Shown one piece after another: positions 6,720 through 14,702 of a stretch of DNA of 42,342 nt. Each line of letters starts with the position of its first letter. Position 1 is the stretch's first letter. Both the position numbers and the translations under genes were made by a program. Source of the DNA: Streptomyces cucumeris (GTDB lineage Bacteria; Actinomycetota; Actinomycetes; Streptomycetales; Streptomycetaceae); assembly GCF_024295805.1 (NCBI RefSeq), contig NZ_JANCLX010000033.1:1-42342 (forward strand), read 5' to 3'. A model generated the notes under the pieces. That model was not told the DNA's origin. It searched no databases and saw only the letters and a list, made by a program, of their open reading frames with translations.

Positions 6720-7400
6720 CTAGTCCGCCACCTTGGCACAGGCGGGATGGCCCCAGCCGTCGGAGTTCTTCATGATCGTCTCGCCCTTGCCATAGGACGC
6801 GCCGCAGCGGCACCGGCCGGGGAACTTCGCCGTGATGGACGCCTTGGCGCGGGCACCGCTCCCCCGCTGCGCCGCCGCCTTGCGCGGACGCGCCGCGCGC
6901 GCCGTCGGGGCCTCGGGCGGCGGCAGTGCGGACCCGAGGGAGGTACCCGCCGGCTCCTGGGTGCGGGCGGTGTGGCTGGCCGCCTGGTCCGCGGCCGCGT
7001 TGAACGGGTCGCCGTCGACCTGGTGCGCGGCCACGTGGACGAACTCCACCGACCGGCCGTCCAGCAGTTCGTCGATACGCACCACGAGCTCGCGGTTGGC
7101 CACCGGCGAACCCGAGGCGGTCTTCCACCCCTTCCGCCGCCAGCCGGGCAGCCAGGTGGTGACCGCCTTCATCGCGTACTGGGAGTCCATCCGCACCTGG
7201 AGGGGCTGGTCCGCGTCGGTGGTCTCCAACAGCTTGAGCAACGCGGTCAGTTCGGCCACGTTGTTGGTGGCGGTTCCGAGGGGTCCCGCCTCCCAGCGCG
7301 CCACCGAGCCATCACTGTCCGCGATGACCCATGCCCAGGCCGCGGGCCCGGGGTTCCCCTTCGATGCCCCGTCACACGCGGCGATGATCTGTTCAGCCAT
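6720..7400 (-). CDS. RNase HI-family ribonuclease with C-terminal Cys/His tail
   Basis: 226 residues. The first ~145 form an RNase HI domain with the full active site: D10 in ACDGASKGNPGP, E50 in NNVAELTALL, D72 in MDSQYAMKAV, and H126/D138 in AAHQVDGDPFNAAADQ. It should cut the RNA strand of RNA-DNA hybrids. A Pro/Ala/Arg-rich linker (about 148-190) leads to a short C-terminal module with CRC (C197, C199), GKGETI, then WGHPAC (H218, C221), a likely small zinc-binding fold that may help bind nucleic acid (inference). The ATG at 7400 lacks a ribosome site; CAGTAT lies six bases upstream. It is a monocistronic gene with a strong terminator. Confidence 0.88.
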   Translation of the reverse strand: MAEQIIAACDGASKGNPGPAAWAWVIADSDGSVARWEAGPLGTATNNVAELTALLKLLETTDADQPLQVRMDSQYAMKAVTTWLPGWRRKGWKTASGSPVANRELVVRIDELLDGRSVEFVHVAAHQVDGDPFNAAADQAASHTARTQEPAGTSLGSALPPPEAPTARAARPRKAAAQRGSGARAKASITAKFPGRCRCGASYGKGETIMKNSDGWGHPACAKVAD

Positions 7401-7480
7401 ACGCCGATACTGCCAGTACCCGGCCCGGGGCGGTGGCGCCTCCCCCGTCGGCGCCGTGTCCCCGGCCTAATATTTCCCCC

Positions 7481-8125
7481 GTGATGAATAACGGGCCCCG
7501 CCGGGGGCGGCGGACCGGGAGCCCGGACACCCGGACACAGATCCTGGAAGTGGCCCGGCGACGGTTCTTCTCCGAGGGGTACCAGAACGTGACCCTTCGT
7601 TCGATCGCCGCCGAAGCCGCCGTGGACGCTGCCTTGATCAGTTACTTCTTCGGTTCGAAGAAGGGGCTCTTCGGAGCGGTCCTCTCGCTGTCCGCCAATC
7701 CGGCCGACTTCTTCGCCCAGGCCCTCGAGGGGGACCTCACCACCCTCCCCCAGCGGGTGCTGCGCTCCGTGGACCTCGTCTGGGCGGACCCCGAGGCCGG
7801 TTCCCGGCTGCGTGCCATCGTGAGCGGCGCCGCGGACGACGTGGCCATGGCCGCCCTGGTGAAGGAGGCGCTGGAACGCGAGATGGTCGACCGGCTCGCC
7901 GCCCGGCTGGGCGGGCGCGACGCACACCGGCGCGCGGGGGCCTTCTGCGCCCAGGTGACCGGTCTGGTCATGACGCGGTTCGTGTTCCGGGTGGAGCCGG
8001 TCGCCTCGATGCGCCCGGACGCGCTGGTCCGGCTGTTCACCCCGCCGCTGCGGGCCGTGCTGCTGGAGCCCGGCCGACGGCGGCCGGGAGGCGACCCGTC
8101 CGCCCCGGGCCGGAAGCGCTCCTGA
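7481..8125 (+). CDS. TetR-family transcriptional regulator
   Basis: 214 residues. The TetR helix-turn-helix is clear: TQILEVARRRFFSEGYQNVT and then LRSIAAEAAVDAALISYFFG, with F-x-S-K-K-G-L-F after it. The rest is an alpha-helical ligand domain with FCAQVTGLVMTRFVFRVEP, a pattern seen in a large Streptomyces group with the C-terminal TetR_C_17-like domain; the neighbour at 8141 is of the same kind. I start at the GTG at 7481 because TAATAT lies exactly seven bases upstream and no ribosome site exists, a leaderless arrangement; ATG at 7484 is the alternative. The target is unknown: the nearest divergent gene is RNase H, 80 bases away. Confidence 0.88.
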   Translation: MMNNGPRRGRRTGSPDTRTQILEVARRRFFSEGYQNVTLRSIAAEAAVDAALISYFFGSKKGLFGAVLSLSANPADFFAQALEGDLTTLPQRVLRSVDLVWADPEAGSRLRAIVSGAADDVAMAALVKEALEREMVDRLAARLGGRDAHRRAGAFCAQVTGLVMTRFVFRVEPVASMRPDALVRLFTPPLRAVLLEPGRRRPGGDPSAPGRKRS

Positions 8126-8144
8126 TCCCCCGGATCCGGATCAG
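8122..8144. terminator. Small hairpin overlapping two convergent stop codons
   Basis: CTGATCC (8122-8128) and GGATCAG (8138-8144) form a 7-base stem with a 9-base loop. Each arm contains the stop codon of one of the two convergent tetR genes, whose ends are only 15 bases apart. Confidence 0.4.
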
Positions 8145-8725
8145 TCCAGGAGGGCGCGCACGGCCGGTGCGTAGAGCTCGACGATCTCGTCGGGGGTGAG
8201 GGCCACGGCCGACGGTACGCGGAGCACATAGCGGGCCGTGGCGAGACCGATGAACTGGGCGCAGAGCAGCCCGAGCCTGCGCGCATCGGTCAGGGCGGTC
8301 AGGGCCGGGGTGAGCTGGGTGGCCACGATCTCACGGGCGCGGGCGGCGGCGTGTTCGTTGGTGACGGCCGAGCGGAAGACGACGAGCAGGACGTCGTACC
8401 GGTCCGCGCCCTCCCACAGCTCCAGGAAGTGGCGGAGGAGCACACGCGGTACGTCCTCGCGGGGGACGCCGTCGAGGGAGGGCGGCCGTGTGTCGACAGC
8501 CGCGGCCGCGTCGAACAGCTGCTCCTTGCTGCCGAAGTGGCGCATCACCAGGGCGGCGTCGATGGTGGCCTCCGCGGCGACCGACCGGATGGTGGTGCGC
8601 TCGTAGCCGCGTGCGGCGAACTGCCCACGGGCGGCTTCGAGGATCGCGGCACGGGTGGCGTGGGACCGCGAGGGAGTGCCGGTGCCGGTGCGGGGTCCGG
8701 CCTCGGTACCCCTGCCATCGCTCAT
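8141..8725 (-). CDS. TetR-family transcriptional regulator (likely repressor of adjacent MFS pump)
   Basis: 194 residues, with a TetR DNA-binding domain: RAAILEAARGQFAARGYERT, then IRSVAAEATIDAALVMRHFG and SKEQLFDAAAA. The C-terminal half (LGLLCAQFIGLATARYVLRV) resembles the TetR at 7481, so the two may be old paralogues. The open frame extends to 9094, but the ATG at 8725 is preceded by TTGGCC, 17 bases and TACAGT ending eight bases upstream, so the upstream part is not coding. A perfect 14-base palindrome sits in that promoter, consistent with autorepression. It lies downstream of an EmrB-type exporter gene on the same strand, a common pump-repressor pairing. Confidence 0.9.
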   Translation of the reverse strand: MSDGRGTEAGPRTGTGTPSRSHATRAAILEAARGQFAARGYERTTIRSVAAEATIDAALVMRHFGSKEQLFDAAAAVDTRPPSLDGVPREDVPRVLLRHFLELWEGADRYDVLLVVFRSAVTNEHAAARAREIVATQLTPALTALTDARRLGLLCAQFIGLATARYVLRVPSAVALTPDEIVELYAPAVRALLD

Positions 8726-8733
8726 GACCACCC

Positions 8734-8762
8734 ACTGTAAGTCTCCGGCCGTCGACGGCCAA
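8734..8762 (-). promoter_or_regulatory. Promoter with embedded operator for the TetR at 8725
   Basis: On the minus strand TTGGCC, a 17-base spacer and TACAGT end eight bases before the ATG. The spacer contains the perfect palindrome GGCCGTCGACGGCC (8747-8760). A repressor bound there would block polymerase, so self-regulation is the simplest reading. Confidence 0.6.
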
Positions 8763-8807
8763 CCCGCCGCCGGGCGGCCGGAGTCGGAGCGGCTGGGCCG
8801 GTGGGGC

Positions 8808-8885
8808 CGCGCCCGGGGGCCACCGGATGGACTCCGGCCCCCGGGCGCGTGCCGTGCGGGGCGGGCGGTGTGCGTCCCGCCCGCC
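8808..8885. terminator. Tandem hairpins after the MFS gene
   Basis: Two stem-loops lie just beyond the exporter stop at 8895. The first seen by minus-strand transcripts has 9-base arms (8860-8868 and 8877-8885, 8-base loop). The second has 14-base perfect arms (8808-8821 and 8836-8849, 14-base loop). Together they should insulate the downstream tetR, which has its own promoter. Confidence 0.7.
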
Positions 8886-8894
8886 GCACACCGT

Positions 8895-10499
8895 TCACCG
8901 GTGTGTGCGGCTCCCCGCGGACGGTATGGAGCGCACCGCGCCGGTGGCTTCCGCACCGGGATCCTCCGTGCCGGTGTCCGGTGTGCCGGTGTCCTGCGCG
9001 GCGTGGTGGGGACGTCCCAGCAGGACGAACACCACGACGGCGCCCACGAGCGCCACTCCGGCGCCGCCCAGCAGGGCGCCGTGCAGACCGTCAATGAACG
9101 CGGAGCGGGCGGGGTCGACCACGGGTCCGCCGATGGCGGTGGCCGCCGCGAACGAGGAACGGGCCGCCTCGGCCATGTGCTCGGGGATCCCGGGCAGTTC
9201 GAGGTTCTCGCGGTAGCCGGTGCTCAGCACACTGCCCAGTACGGCGATGCCCAGAGCCCCGCCGAGCTCGCGGGACAGGTCGTTCATGGCGGAACCCACG
9301 TTCTGCAACGCCTTCGGCAGCGCGTCCGTGATGGCCGTGGTGGCCGGGGTCGTGGCGATGCCCATACCGATGCCGAGCGGGACCAGACCGGCCGCCACGA
9401 ACGCGTACGGACTGTCCTCCGTGAGCTGGGCGAGTGTCGCCAGACCCACCGCGACCAGGACCAGACCGGTCACCCACGGGCCGCGTATGCCGAGCCGGGC
9501 GGTCAGCCGCGGGGCGAGCCGGGCGCTGGGCACCATGACGACGGCCATGGGCAGCAGACTGAGCGCGGCGATCAGCGCGCTGTCCTCCCGGATCATCTGG
9601 AGGTACTGCATCATCACGAAGATGTAGCCGAAGAACCCGAAGAACTGGAGCATGATCGAAAGCGAGGCCGCGGCGAAGCGGGGGTTACGGAACAGCCGGG
9701 GGTCGAGCAGGGGGTCGCGCCGCCGCAGCGACCAGCCGGCGAATCCGGCCACCAGGACCAGTCCCGCGGCGATCCCGCCGAGTGTCCGCGCGGCGCTCCA
9801 GCCGTGCACGGGTGCCTCAATGACGGAGTACACCAGAACGGCGAGGCCCGCCACCACCAGCACCGCGCCGGTGACGTCGACCTTCGGAGGGTTGTCGTCC
9901 GCGGACTCCGGTACATACAGCAGGGTGCCCACCAGTGCCACCGCCGCCACGACGACGTTGAACACGAAGATGGCCTCCCACGACCAGAACTCCAGCAGGA
10001 TGCCGGAGACGAGGACGCCGATCACGGCGCTGCCGCCCGCCACCGCAGCCCACACCCCGACACCGCGGGCCCGTTGTTCCCTCGGGAAGGTGCCGGTGAT
10101 GGTCGACAGCGTGGCGGGCATGACCAGTGCCGCCCCGACGCCGAGGACCGCTCGGCAGCCGATCAGCACATCGGGATCGCTGGTGAACGGCGCGCACGCG
10201 GAGGCCGCGCCGAACACGGTCAGGCCGACCAGCAGGGCGCGGCGGCGGCCGAAGCGGTCACCCAGGGTGCCCGCGGGGAGCAGCAGTGAGGCGAAGACCA
10301 GACTGTAGGCGTCGATGATCCAGGACAGTTGCGTCTGGCTGGCGTGGGTGTCCCGCGCGATGAGCGGCAACCCCACGTTGAGCGAGGACATGGCGGCGAC
10401 CACGGCCCCCAGTGCCAGACAGGTGACGACGAGGACGAGGCCGTGGCGTACGGGTGGCCGGGCGGAGCTCCGGGCCTCGGGAGGGTGCGTGGCGGGCAT
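8895..10499 (-). CDS. MFS drug exporter, DHA2/EmrB-QacA type (14 TM)
   Basis: 534 residues. After a short basic N-terminus the protein shows about fourteen hydrophobic segments. The first is LVLVVTCLALGAVVAAMSSLNVGLPLIA; MFS motif A is present as GTLGDRFGRRRAL, and the family's WIIDAYSLVFASLLLPAG precedes it. The signature GVGAALVMPATLSTI matches DHA2 motif C-like regions. It should export hydrophobic compounds or antibiotics by proton antiport. The open frame begins at 10562, but ATG at 10499 with a GGAG site ten bases upstream is preferred. The C-terminal tail has a short TGTPDTGTEDPG-like low-complexity part. A tetR lies downstream on the same strand. Confidence 0.92.
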   Translation of the reverse strand: MPATHPPEARSSARPPVRHGLVLVVTCLALGAVVAAMSSLNVGLPLIARDTHASQTQLSWIIDAYSLVFASLLLPAGTLGDRFGRRRALLVGLTVFGAASACAPFTSDPDVLIGCRAVLGVGAALVMPATLSTITGTFPREQRARGVGVWAAVAGGSAVIGVLVSGILLEFWSWEAIFVFNVVVAAVALVGTLLYVPESADDNPPKVDVTGAVLVVAGLAVLVYSVIEAPVHGWSAARTLGGIAAGLVLVAGFAGWSLRRRDPLLDPRLFRNPRFAAASLSIMLQFFGFFGYIFVMMQYLQMIREDSALIAALSLLPMAVVMVPSARLAPRLTARLGIRGPWVTGLVLVAVGLATLAQLTEDSPYAFVAAGLVPLGIGMGIATTPATTAITDALPKALQNVGSAMNDLSRELGGALGIAVLGSVLSTGYRENLELPGIPEHMAEAARSSFAAATAIGGPVVDPARSAFIDGLHGALLGGAGVALVGAVVVFVLLGRPHHAAQDTGTPDTGTEDPGAEATGAVRSIPSAGSRTHR

Positions 10500-10569
10500 C
10501 GGTGATCGGTCTCCAGGAGAGTTCGGCAACGTGACCGAGACTCGCCATCCGACCCATGTCATTTCAACG

Positions 10570-10668
10570 CTGATGAATTAATTCCGGGGGCGCCGTCAGG
10601 CCGGAGCGCGGCCCCGGCCGCGACCGCACCGCGGATATCCAGGGCCCTTGGCGCGCACTGATGAATTA
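10570..10668. repeat. Pair of CTGATGAATTA direct repeats upstream of the MFS pump
   Basis: The 11-base AT-rich word CTGATGAATTA occurs at 10570-10580 and 10658-10668, 88 bases apart, in the 231-base gap between the two MFS genes. The first copy overlaps the palindrome GAATTAATTC (10575-10584). In DNA of this composition two exact copies are unlikely by chance, so they may be regulator sites. Nothing else codes or folds clearly in this gap. Confidence 0.5.
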
Positions 10669-10730
10669 GGGTCCCCGCCGGTATCAAGGTTCCCGCTCCG
10701 CGACTGCCCCGCGCAATCGCCCACGGGCGC

Positions 10731-11999
10731 TCAGCTCTGGAGGGTGTCGGCCGCGGGCGCCGCGGGCGCCGCGGCCGGGGCGGCCACCGGCGGTGTCATC
10801 GGCCTCGACCGCTCCGCCCACCGCACCGCCGGTCCCATCGCGTACGAGGCGGTGACGAACAGCCCGCCCAGCACCAGCCATCCCGGTACCCCCCAGGTGA
10901 CCAGCAGCGCCGTGAGCAGCAGGGGCCCGGCCGTACGGGCCACGATGAGCCCCGTTCCGAAGAAGCCCTGGTACTCACCCACCCGGCCGTCCGGCGCGAG
11001 ACCGAAGGCGATATGCCACGATCCGGCCGAGTGCAGCATCTCGCCCACCACATGCAGCACCGCGCCCGCGAGCAGCGTCAGGACCGCCACCCACACCGGC
11101 ACGGCGGCCGCCGAGACCGCGCACACCGCGCAGGACACCAGCAGGATCCAGCCCGAGCGCCGGACGGCGTGCATCGCGGTGCCCGTCGAGGTGACCCCTC
11201 GTGCGGCACGTACCTGGAACGCGGCCACCGCCAGGGTGTTGAGCAGGAACAGCGCGGACACCAGCCACTCCGGCGCCCGGGTGTGCTCACTGATCCACAG
11301 CGGTATCCCGAGGCTGAGCAGTGGCATCCGCAGCAGCAACACCGCGTTGAGCAGGGTGATCAGGGTGAACGGACGGTCCCGCAGCACCGCGAGCGCCGGT
11401 CCCCGGGCACCGTTCACCGGGGCGACGACGGGCAGCCGCCACAGCACCAGAGCGCATCCCAGGAAGCTCACCGCGTCCATCGTGAACACGGCGAGGAAGC
11501 TCCCCTGGGTCCCGGAATAGAGCGCGTATCCACCGAGTCCGGCGCCCACCGCGAGCCCGGCGTTGAGGGTGGACTGCAGATGCGCCAGCACACTGGTCCG
11601 TTCGCCGGGTGCCACCAGTCCGGCGAGCAGGGCCTGCCGGGCCGCCGCGAGCCCGGACTGTGCCACGGCGTAGCAGCACGCCGCCACCAGGAACGGCCAG
11701 AAGGACCGGATGAACAGGAACGAGGCCACGGACGCGCTGGTGGCCAGCGCGAGCAGCACCGCGGTACCGCGCGGCCCCCGCCGGTCGGCGAGCGTCCCCA
11801 GCCAGACGCCCACCACCGCGCCGACCGCCCAGGCCACGGTGAGCCCGAGGCCGACCCGTACCGCGTCGAGACCGACGACGGTGGTGAAGTAGAGCGCGGA
11901 GGTGGTGTAGAACGCCCCGTCGCCCAGGGAGTTGATGAGCTGGGCGAGGGCGAGGGTCCGGGGCGGACCGGCGGGCGGCAGGATGCGGTGTCTGATCAC
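10731..11999 (-). CDS. MFS transporter (12 TM)
   Basis: 422 residues with about twelve hydrophobic segments. It starts RTLALAQLINSLGDGAFYTT, typical of the MFS group with N-terminal G-D-G, and has motif A as LGTLADRRGPRG between helices 2 and 3. The best guess is an exporter of a small metabolite or drug, but no specific substrate motif is visible. The tail is Ala/Pro-rich (PPVAAPAAAPAAPAA). The GTG at 11999 has no ribosome site; TAGGGT lies six bases upstream, so a leaderless mRNA is likely. It has the same orientation as the following EmrB-type pump but is separated by 231 bases, so they are probably separate transcripts. Confidence 0.88.
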   Translation of the reverse strand: MIRHRILPPAGPPRTLALAQLINSLGDGAFYTTSALYFTTVVGLDAVRVGLGLTVAWAVGAVVGVWLGTLADRRGPRGTAVLLALATSASVASFLFIRSFWPFLVAACCYAVAQSGLAAARQALLAGLVAPGERTSVLAHLQSTLNAGLAVGAGLGGYALYSGTQGSFLAVFTMDAVSFLGCALVLWRLPVVAPVNGARGPALAVLRDRPFTLITLLNAVLLLRMPLLSLGIPLWISEHTRAPEWLVSALFLLNTLAVAAFQVRAARGVTSTGTAMHAVRRSGWILLVSCAVCAVSAAAVPVWVAVLTLLAGAVLHVVGEMLHSAGSWHIAFGLAPDGRVGEYQGFFGTGLIVARTAGPLLLTALLVTWGVPGWLVLGGLFVTASYAMGPAVRWAERSRPMTPPVAAPAAAPAAPAADTLQS

Positions 12000-12161
12000 G
12001 CTACGACCCTAGAGAGCCGATGGCCCGTCTCCCAGGGCCATTTCAGCAGTGATCACATGGTCCACTTGCCCCGATTCCTCCTCCGGCCGCCGCCCTGGCG
12101 GTCGTAACCCGGCCGACCGAAGCCACAGGGCACACGGCCACGTTGGAGTACGGCCTCTCTC

Positions 12162-12190
12162 TTGACCCCGGCGGAGGCCACCTCCATAGT
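12162..12190 (+). promoter_or_regulatory. Candidate promoter for the membrane protein at 12272
   Basis: TTGACC (12162-12167), a 17-base spacer and CATAGT (12185-12190) match the housekeeping-sigma pattern and would start RNA near 12197, about 75 bases before the GTG. The rest of the 12000-12271 gap holds nothing I can identify. Confidence 0.4.
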
Positions 12191-12271
12191 TACCCACTGG
12201 TAAGGCAGAGGTGCGGCGCCGTGGGGGCGCGGACCGGCACCGCGGAAACCCAGAGAACGGGAAGGTGGACG

Positions 12272-12898
12272 GTGACGGACGACGCCCGAGCCGCGCTCGA
12301 TCAGCTCCGCGACACGAGCCACTTCGAGTGGTACGTGATACCGCTCCTGTTGGTAGTGCTCTACGTGTACGCGGTCGAGGTGGAACGCAAGAACTGGAAC
12401 GTGTTGTTCGCCGGTCTCGCCCTGTGGGGCATGGACTGGTTCAACGAGATCTGGAACTCACTGGTCTTCCACTTCACCGACCGCGCCCCCATGTGGGGCG
12501 CGCGGGGCGAAACCGCGTATCAGATCCTCATCGGGCTCAATATCGAGATCTGCTTCATGTTCGCCATCATGGGTGTGGTGGCGGCCAAGTTCCTGCCACC
12601 GCGCGAGGTGCGCATCCTGGGGATGCCCAACCGTCCCGTGATGGTCGCGGTGAACTCGGCCGCAGCGGTGTGCGTCGAACTCATGCTGCACCACGCGGGT
12701 GTGCTGACCTGGGACTGGTCCTGGTGGCAGGCGAGCTTCCCGCTCTTCATCTTCCTCCTCGGCTATATGCCCTTCTTCATCGCCTGCTTCGCCGTCCACG
12801 ACATGCGCACGGTGCGCGCGAAGGCCATCACGGTCGGCGCCATCCTCGGCCTGGACGCGGTGGCACTGATCGTGTTCGGTGCGCTCGGCTGGCTGTGA
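12272..12898 (+). CDS. Six-helix integral membrane protein of unknown function
   Basis: 208 residues. Six hydrophobic stretches are visible, beginning WYVIPLLLVVLYVYAVEV, WNVLFAGLALWGMDWFNEIW, LIGLNIEICFMFAIMGVVAA, VMVAVNSAAAVCVELMLHH, FPLFIFLLGYMPFFIACFAV and ITVGAILGLDAVALIVFGAL. Charged or metal-capable residues lie inside or at the edges of helices: E-V-E-R-K-N-W-N, D-W-F-N-E, N-I-E, E-L-M-L-H-H and A-V-H-D. That looks more like an enzyme or ion-binding protein than a simple transporter (inference). I do not recognise the family. GTG at 12272 follows a GGGAAGG site by six bases; the open frame to 12143 upstream has no ribosome site. It is probably monocistronic. Confidence 0.8.
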   Translation: MTDDARAALDQLRDTSHFEWYVIPLLLVVLYVYAVEVERKNWNVLFAGLALWGMDWFNEIWNSLVFHFTDRAPMWGARGETAYQILIGLNIEICFMFAIMGVVAAKFLPPREVRILGMPNRPVMVAVNSAAAVCVELMLHHAGVLTWDWSWWQASFPLFIFLLGYMPFFIACFAVHDMRTVRAKAITVGAILGLDAVALIVFGALGWL

Positions 12899-12996
12899 GA
12901 GGGCACGGCACTCCACCGGCGCACCGCCGGACACCACCGGCCGGCTCCCGCGCACCGGCGCGCGCCCGGCCGGACCACCGGATCGGGGCACCCGAT

Positions 12997-13021
12997 GTTT
13001 GCTCTCCGGCCATTCGGTTAC
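12997..13021 (+). promoter_or_regulatory. Possible SigB-type stress promoter
   Basis: GTTT (12997-13000), 15 bases and GGTTAC (13016-13021) resemble the actinomycete SigB-like pattern GTTT-N14-16-GGGTA(C/T). The transcript would begin very close to the ATG at 13031, which conflicts with use of the GGAG site there, so this is tentative. Confidence 0.3.
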
Positions 13022-13030
13022 GCGGAGACC

Positions 13031-13465
13031 ATGGCCGAATCAAAGAGCACACGCACCACTGACCGGAGCGCCACCGTGAACGCCAAGGCCACCGCCACCA
13101 AGGCCAAGGAGACGACCGCCTCCCAGGCCAAGGCGGCGACGGCGAAGGCTGAGGACACCGCGAAGGAGGCGGGGAAGAAAACGGCTCGGACCGCGAGTCG
13201 AGCGACACACGCCGCCGCGGAAAAAGCGCAAGCCACCGCGGGAAAGGCGGTCGCCACCGGCCGTACCGTGGCGGTCGAGGCACCCAAGAAGGCTGCGGCC
13301 GCGGCGGGTACCGCATGGATGGTGATCAAGGCACGGAAGGTTCTGACCGCCGCCGCCGGTGCCGGGGCAGCCGCCACGGCCGCCACGGTGGTCGTCCTCC
13401 GCAAGAGGGCCGCGCGGCGCCGTCGCCCTCTGGCACGGCTGACCGGTGGGCGACTGGGCACCTGA
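13031..13465 (+). CDS. Ala/Lys-rich histone H1-like protein with C-terminal hydrophobic segment
   Basis: 144 residues of strongly biased composition. Residues about 15-85 are repeats of Ala, Lys and Thr (AKATATKAKETTASQAKAAT, AEKAQATAGKAVATG), like the C-terminal tails of eukaryotic H1, HupS and other bacterial nucleoid proteins. Unlike those it ends with a hydrophobic stretch (VLTAAAGAGAAATAATVVVL) and a run of basic residues (RKRAARRRRP). It may therefore bind DNA or anionic polymers while held at the membrane (inference). The start ATG at 13031 follows GCGGAG; upstream codons to 12995 are unlikely. It has no close partner; the next gene is convergent. Coding is supported by strong codon bias. 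Confidence 0.75.
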   Translation: MAESKSTRTTDRSATVNAKATATKAKETTASQAKAATAKAEDTAKEAGKKTARTASRATHAAAEKAQATAGKAVATGRTVAVEAPKKAAAAAGTAWMVIKARKVLTAAAGAGAAATAATVVVLRKRAARRRRPLARLTGGRLGT

Positions 13466-13669
13466 AGTCAGCCACCATCAGGCGGTTCCCTTCCGTGATC
13501 CGCCGCCGTACGCCCCGGCCGCGCCGCTGCGGACCCACCGGCGTCGTACACGGGCGAGGATCACAGCAGCTCGGCGAGGTGTCCGAAGACATCGTGCGCA
13601 GACCCCCCGCGCACAGGTCATCGGGCACCTCGTCGGTATGTCGGAACCCGTGCCGTGCGACATCTTCAT
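13466..13669. other. Gap between convergent genes, no feature seen
   Basis: About 200 bases separate the H1-like gene from the convergent APH-fold gene. I see no convincing open frame, strong hairpin or repeat here. Confidence 0.5.
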
Positions 13670-14620
13670 TCACGCGTAGCGGTCGAAGAGGGCCTGGAGG
13701 TAGTCTTCGAGCCGACCGGTCAGCACGGTGGGCGTCAGATCCGCCCGGCCCAGCTCACGCCAAGGGACAGCCACCTTCTCCGCGTCCGGGGCGAACGCCA
13801 GTGCGTCCAGGAGCCGCCAGTACAGATGGGCCGGGCCCTCCCCGGTCAGGGTTCCGCCCGCCGCCACATAGCGGTCGGCGAAATCCATGCCCGCTGGAAC
13901 ACCGTGCAGCAGGGCCAACGCGGTGGAGCAGTGCGCCACATCGAGATCGGCGGGCCCCCATGAGGTCTCCACCCAGTCCACGACACCACTGATCCGTATC
14001 TCCTCGCCCTCACCGGCGAAGAGCACATTGCCCGGGTGGAAGTCCCTGTGCAGGAAACGGGGTTCGAACGGCGGCGGGTCCTGCCCGATGATGTCCACGG
14101 CCCGCCGCCACAGCCCGGGACGGCCCGAATCACCAGGGGGTGTCACCCGCTCGGGCGCGGTCCAGGCCTGATAGTCCCGTGGCCGGGTCTCCCCCGTCAC
14201 CCGTACCCCGTGGATACGGACCAGTTGACCGGCCAGCAGCGCGGCCCGCAGGCCGGCTCCGTCATCGGTCAGGCGAACGGTCCCGGGCAGCAGGGACATC
14301 AGCAGGGACGGGTGGTCACAGTGTTCCGCCGGGGCGTCCACGTCCACCACAGTGGCCGCGAGTATGTCCGTGGTGGCGAGCAGATCCAGCACTCCCGCTT
14401 CGCGGGTGAGCAGACCCTCGGCATGCCGCAGGTAGAACGGTTTCACGAAGGAGCGGAGGACCAGTGAACGACTGCCGCACGGACCGGAGATGTCCAGCCG
14501 GCGCATCTGTGAGGTCCAGCCGCCGCGCAACCGGGTGACCGCCTCGATCCGGTCCCCCGCGGGCAGCCGCTTCTCCACCCAGGAGCGTGTCGCGCTCCAG
14601 TCCTCCTCGCCACTGATCAT
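13670..14620 (-). CDS. APH-fold phosphotransferase (aminoglycoside phosphotransferase/choline kinase-like)
   Basis: 316 residues. The kinase fold is shown by the catalytic loop FLHRDFHPGNVLF and the metal-binding DWVETSWGPADLDVAH (DFG equivalent), with an upstream hinge region PSLLMSLLPG. Such enzymes phosphorylate small hydroxylated molecules, including aminoglycosides, macrolides, homoserine or choline, or unknown metabolites. Resistance cannot be inferred from sequence alone. ATG at 14620 is preferred: TAGCCT lies seven bases upstream and no ribosome site is present. The ATG at 14659 would overlap this promoter. It is divergent from a PAS-LuxR regulator, also with a leaderless-type promoter, only 82 bases apart, so the two promoters may be co-regulated. 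Confidence 0.85.
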   Translation of the reverse strand: MISGEEDWSATRSWVEKRLPAGDRIEAVTRLRGGWTSQMRRLDISGPCGSRSLVLRSFVKPFYLRHAEGLLTREAGVLDLLATTDILAATVVDVDAPAEHCDHPSLLMSLLPGTVRLTDDGAGLRAALLAGQLVRIHGVRVTGETRPRDYQAWTAPERVTPPGDSGRPGLWRRAVDIIGQDPPPFEPRFLHRDFHPGNVLFAGEGEEIRISGVVDWVETSWGPADLDVAHCSTALALLHGVPAGMDFADRYVAAGGTLTGEGPAHLYWRLLDALAFAPDAEKVAVPWRELGRADLTPTVLTGRLEDYLQALFDRYA

Positions 14621-14702
14621 GGCCGCCAGGCTAACCGCCACCTCCCGGCCCGTCGACACCGCTCAAGACCACCGCGATCCCGGAAACCCTAGGCTCTTCC
14701 CC

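Noticed and set aside
8655..10289. Long plus-strand open frame (544 codons) opposite the EmrB-type exporter
   Set aside because: It is the antisense shadow of the exporter; the product is Arg/Gly/His-rich with no domain, while the minus strand has a full MFS protein.
13670..14620. Aminoglycoside resistance gene
   Set aside because: The APH fold is shared by many kinases of metabolites; nothing in the sequence or neighbours indicates antibiotic resistance.
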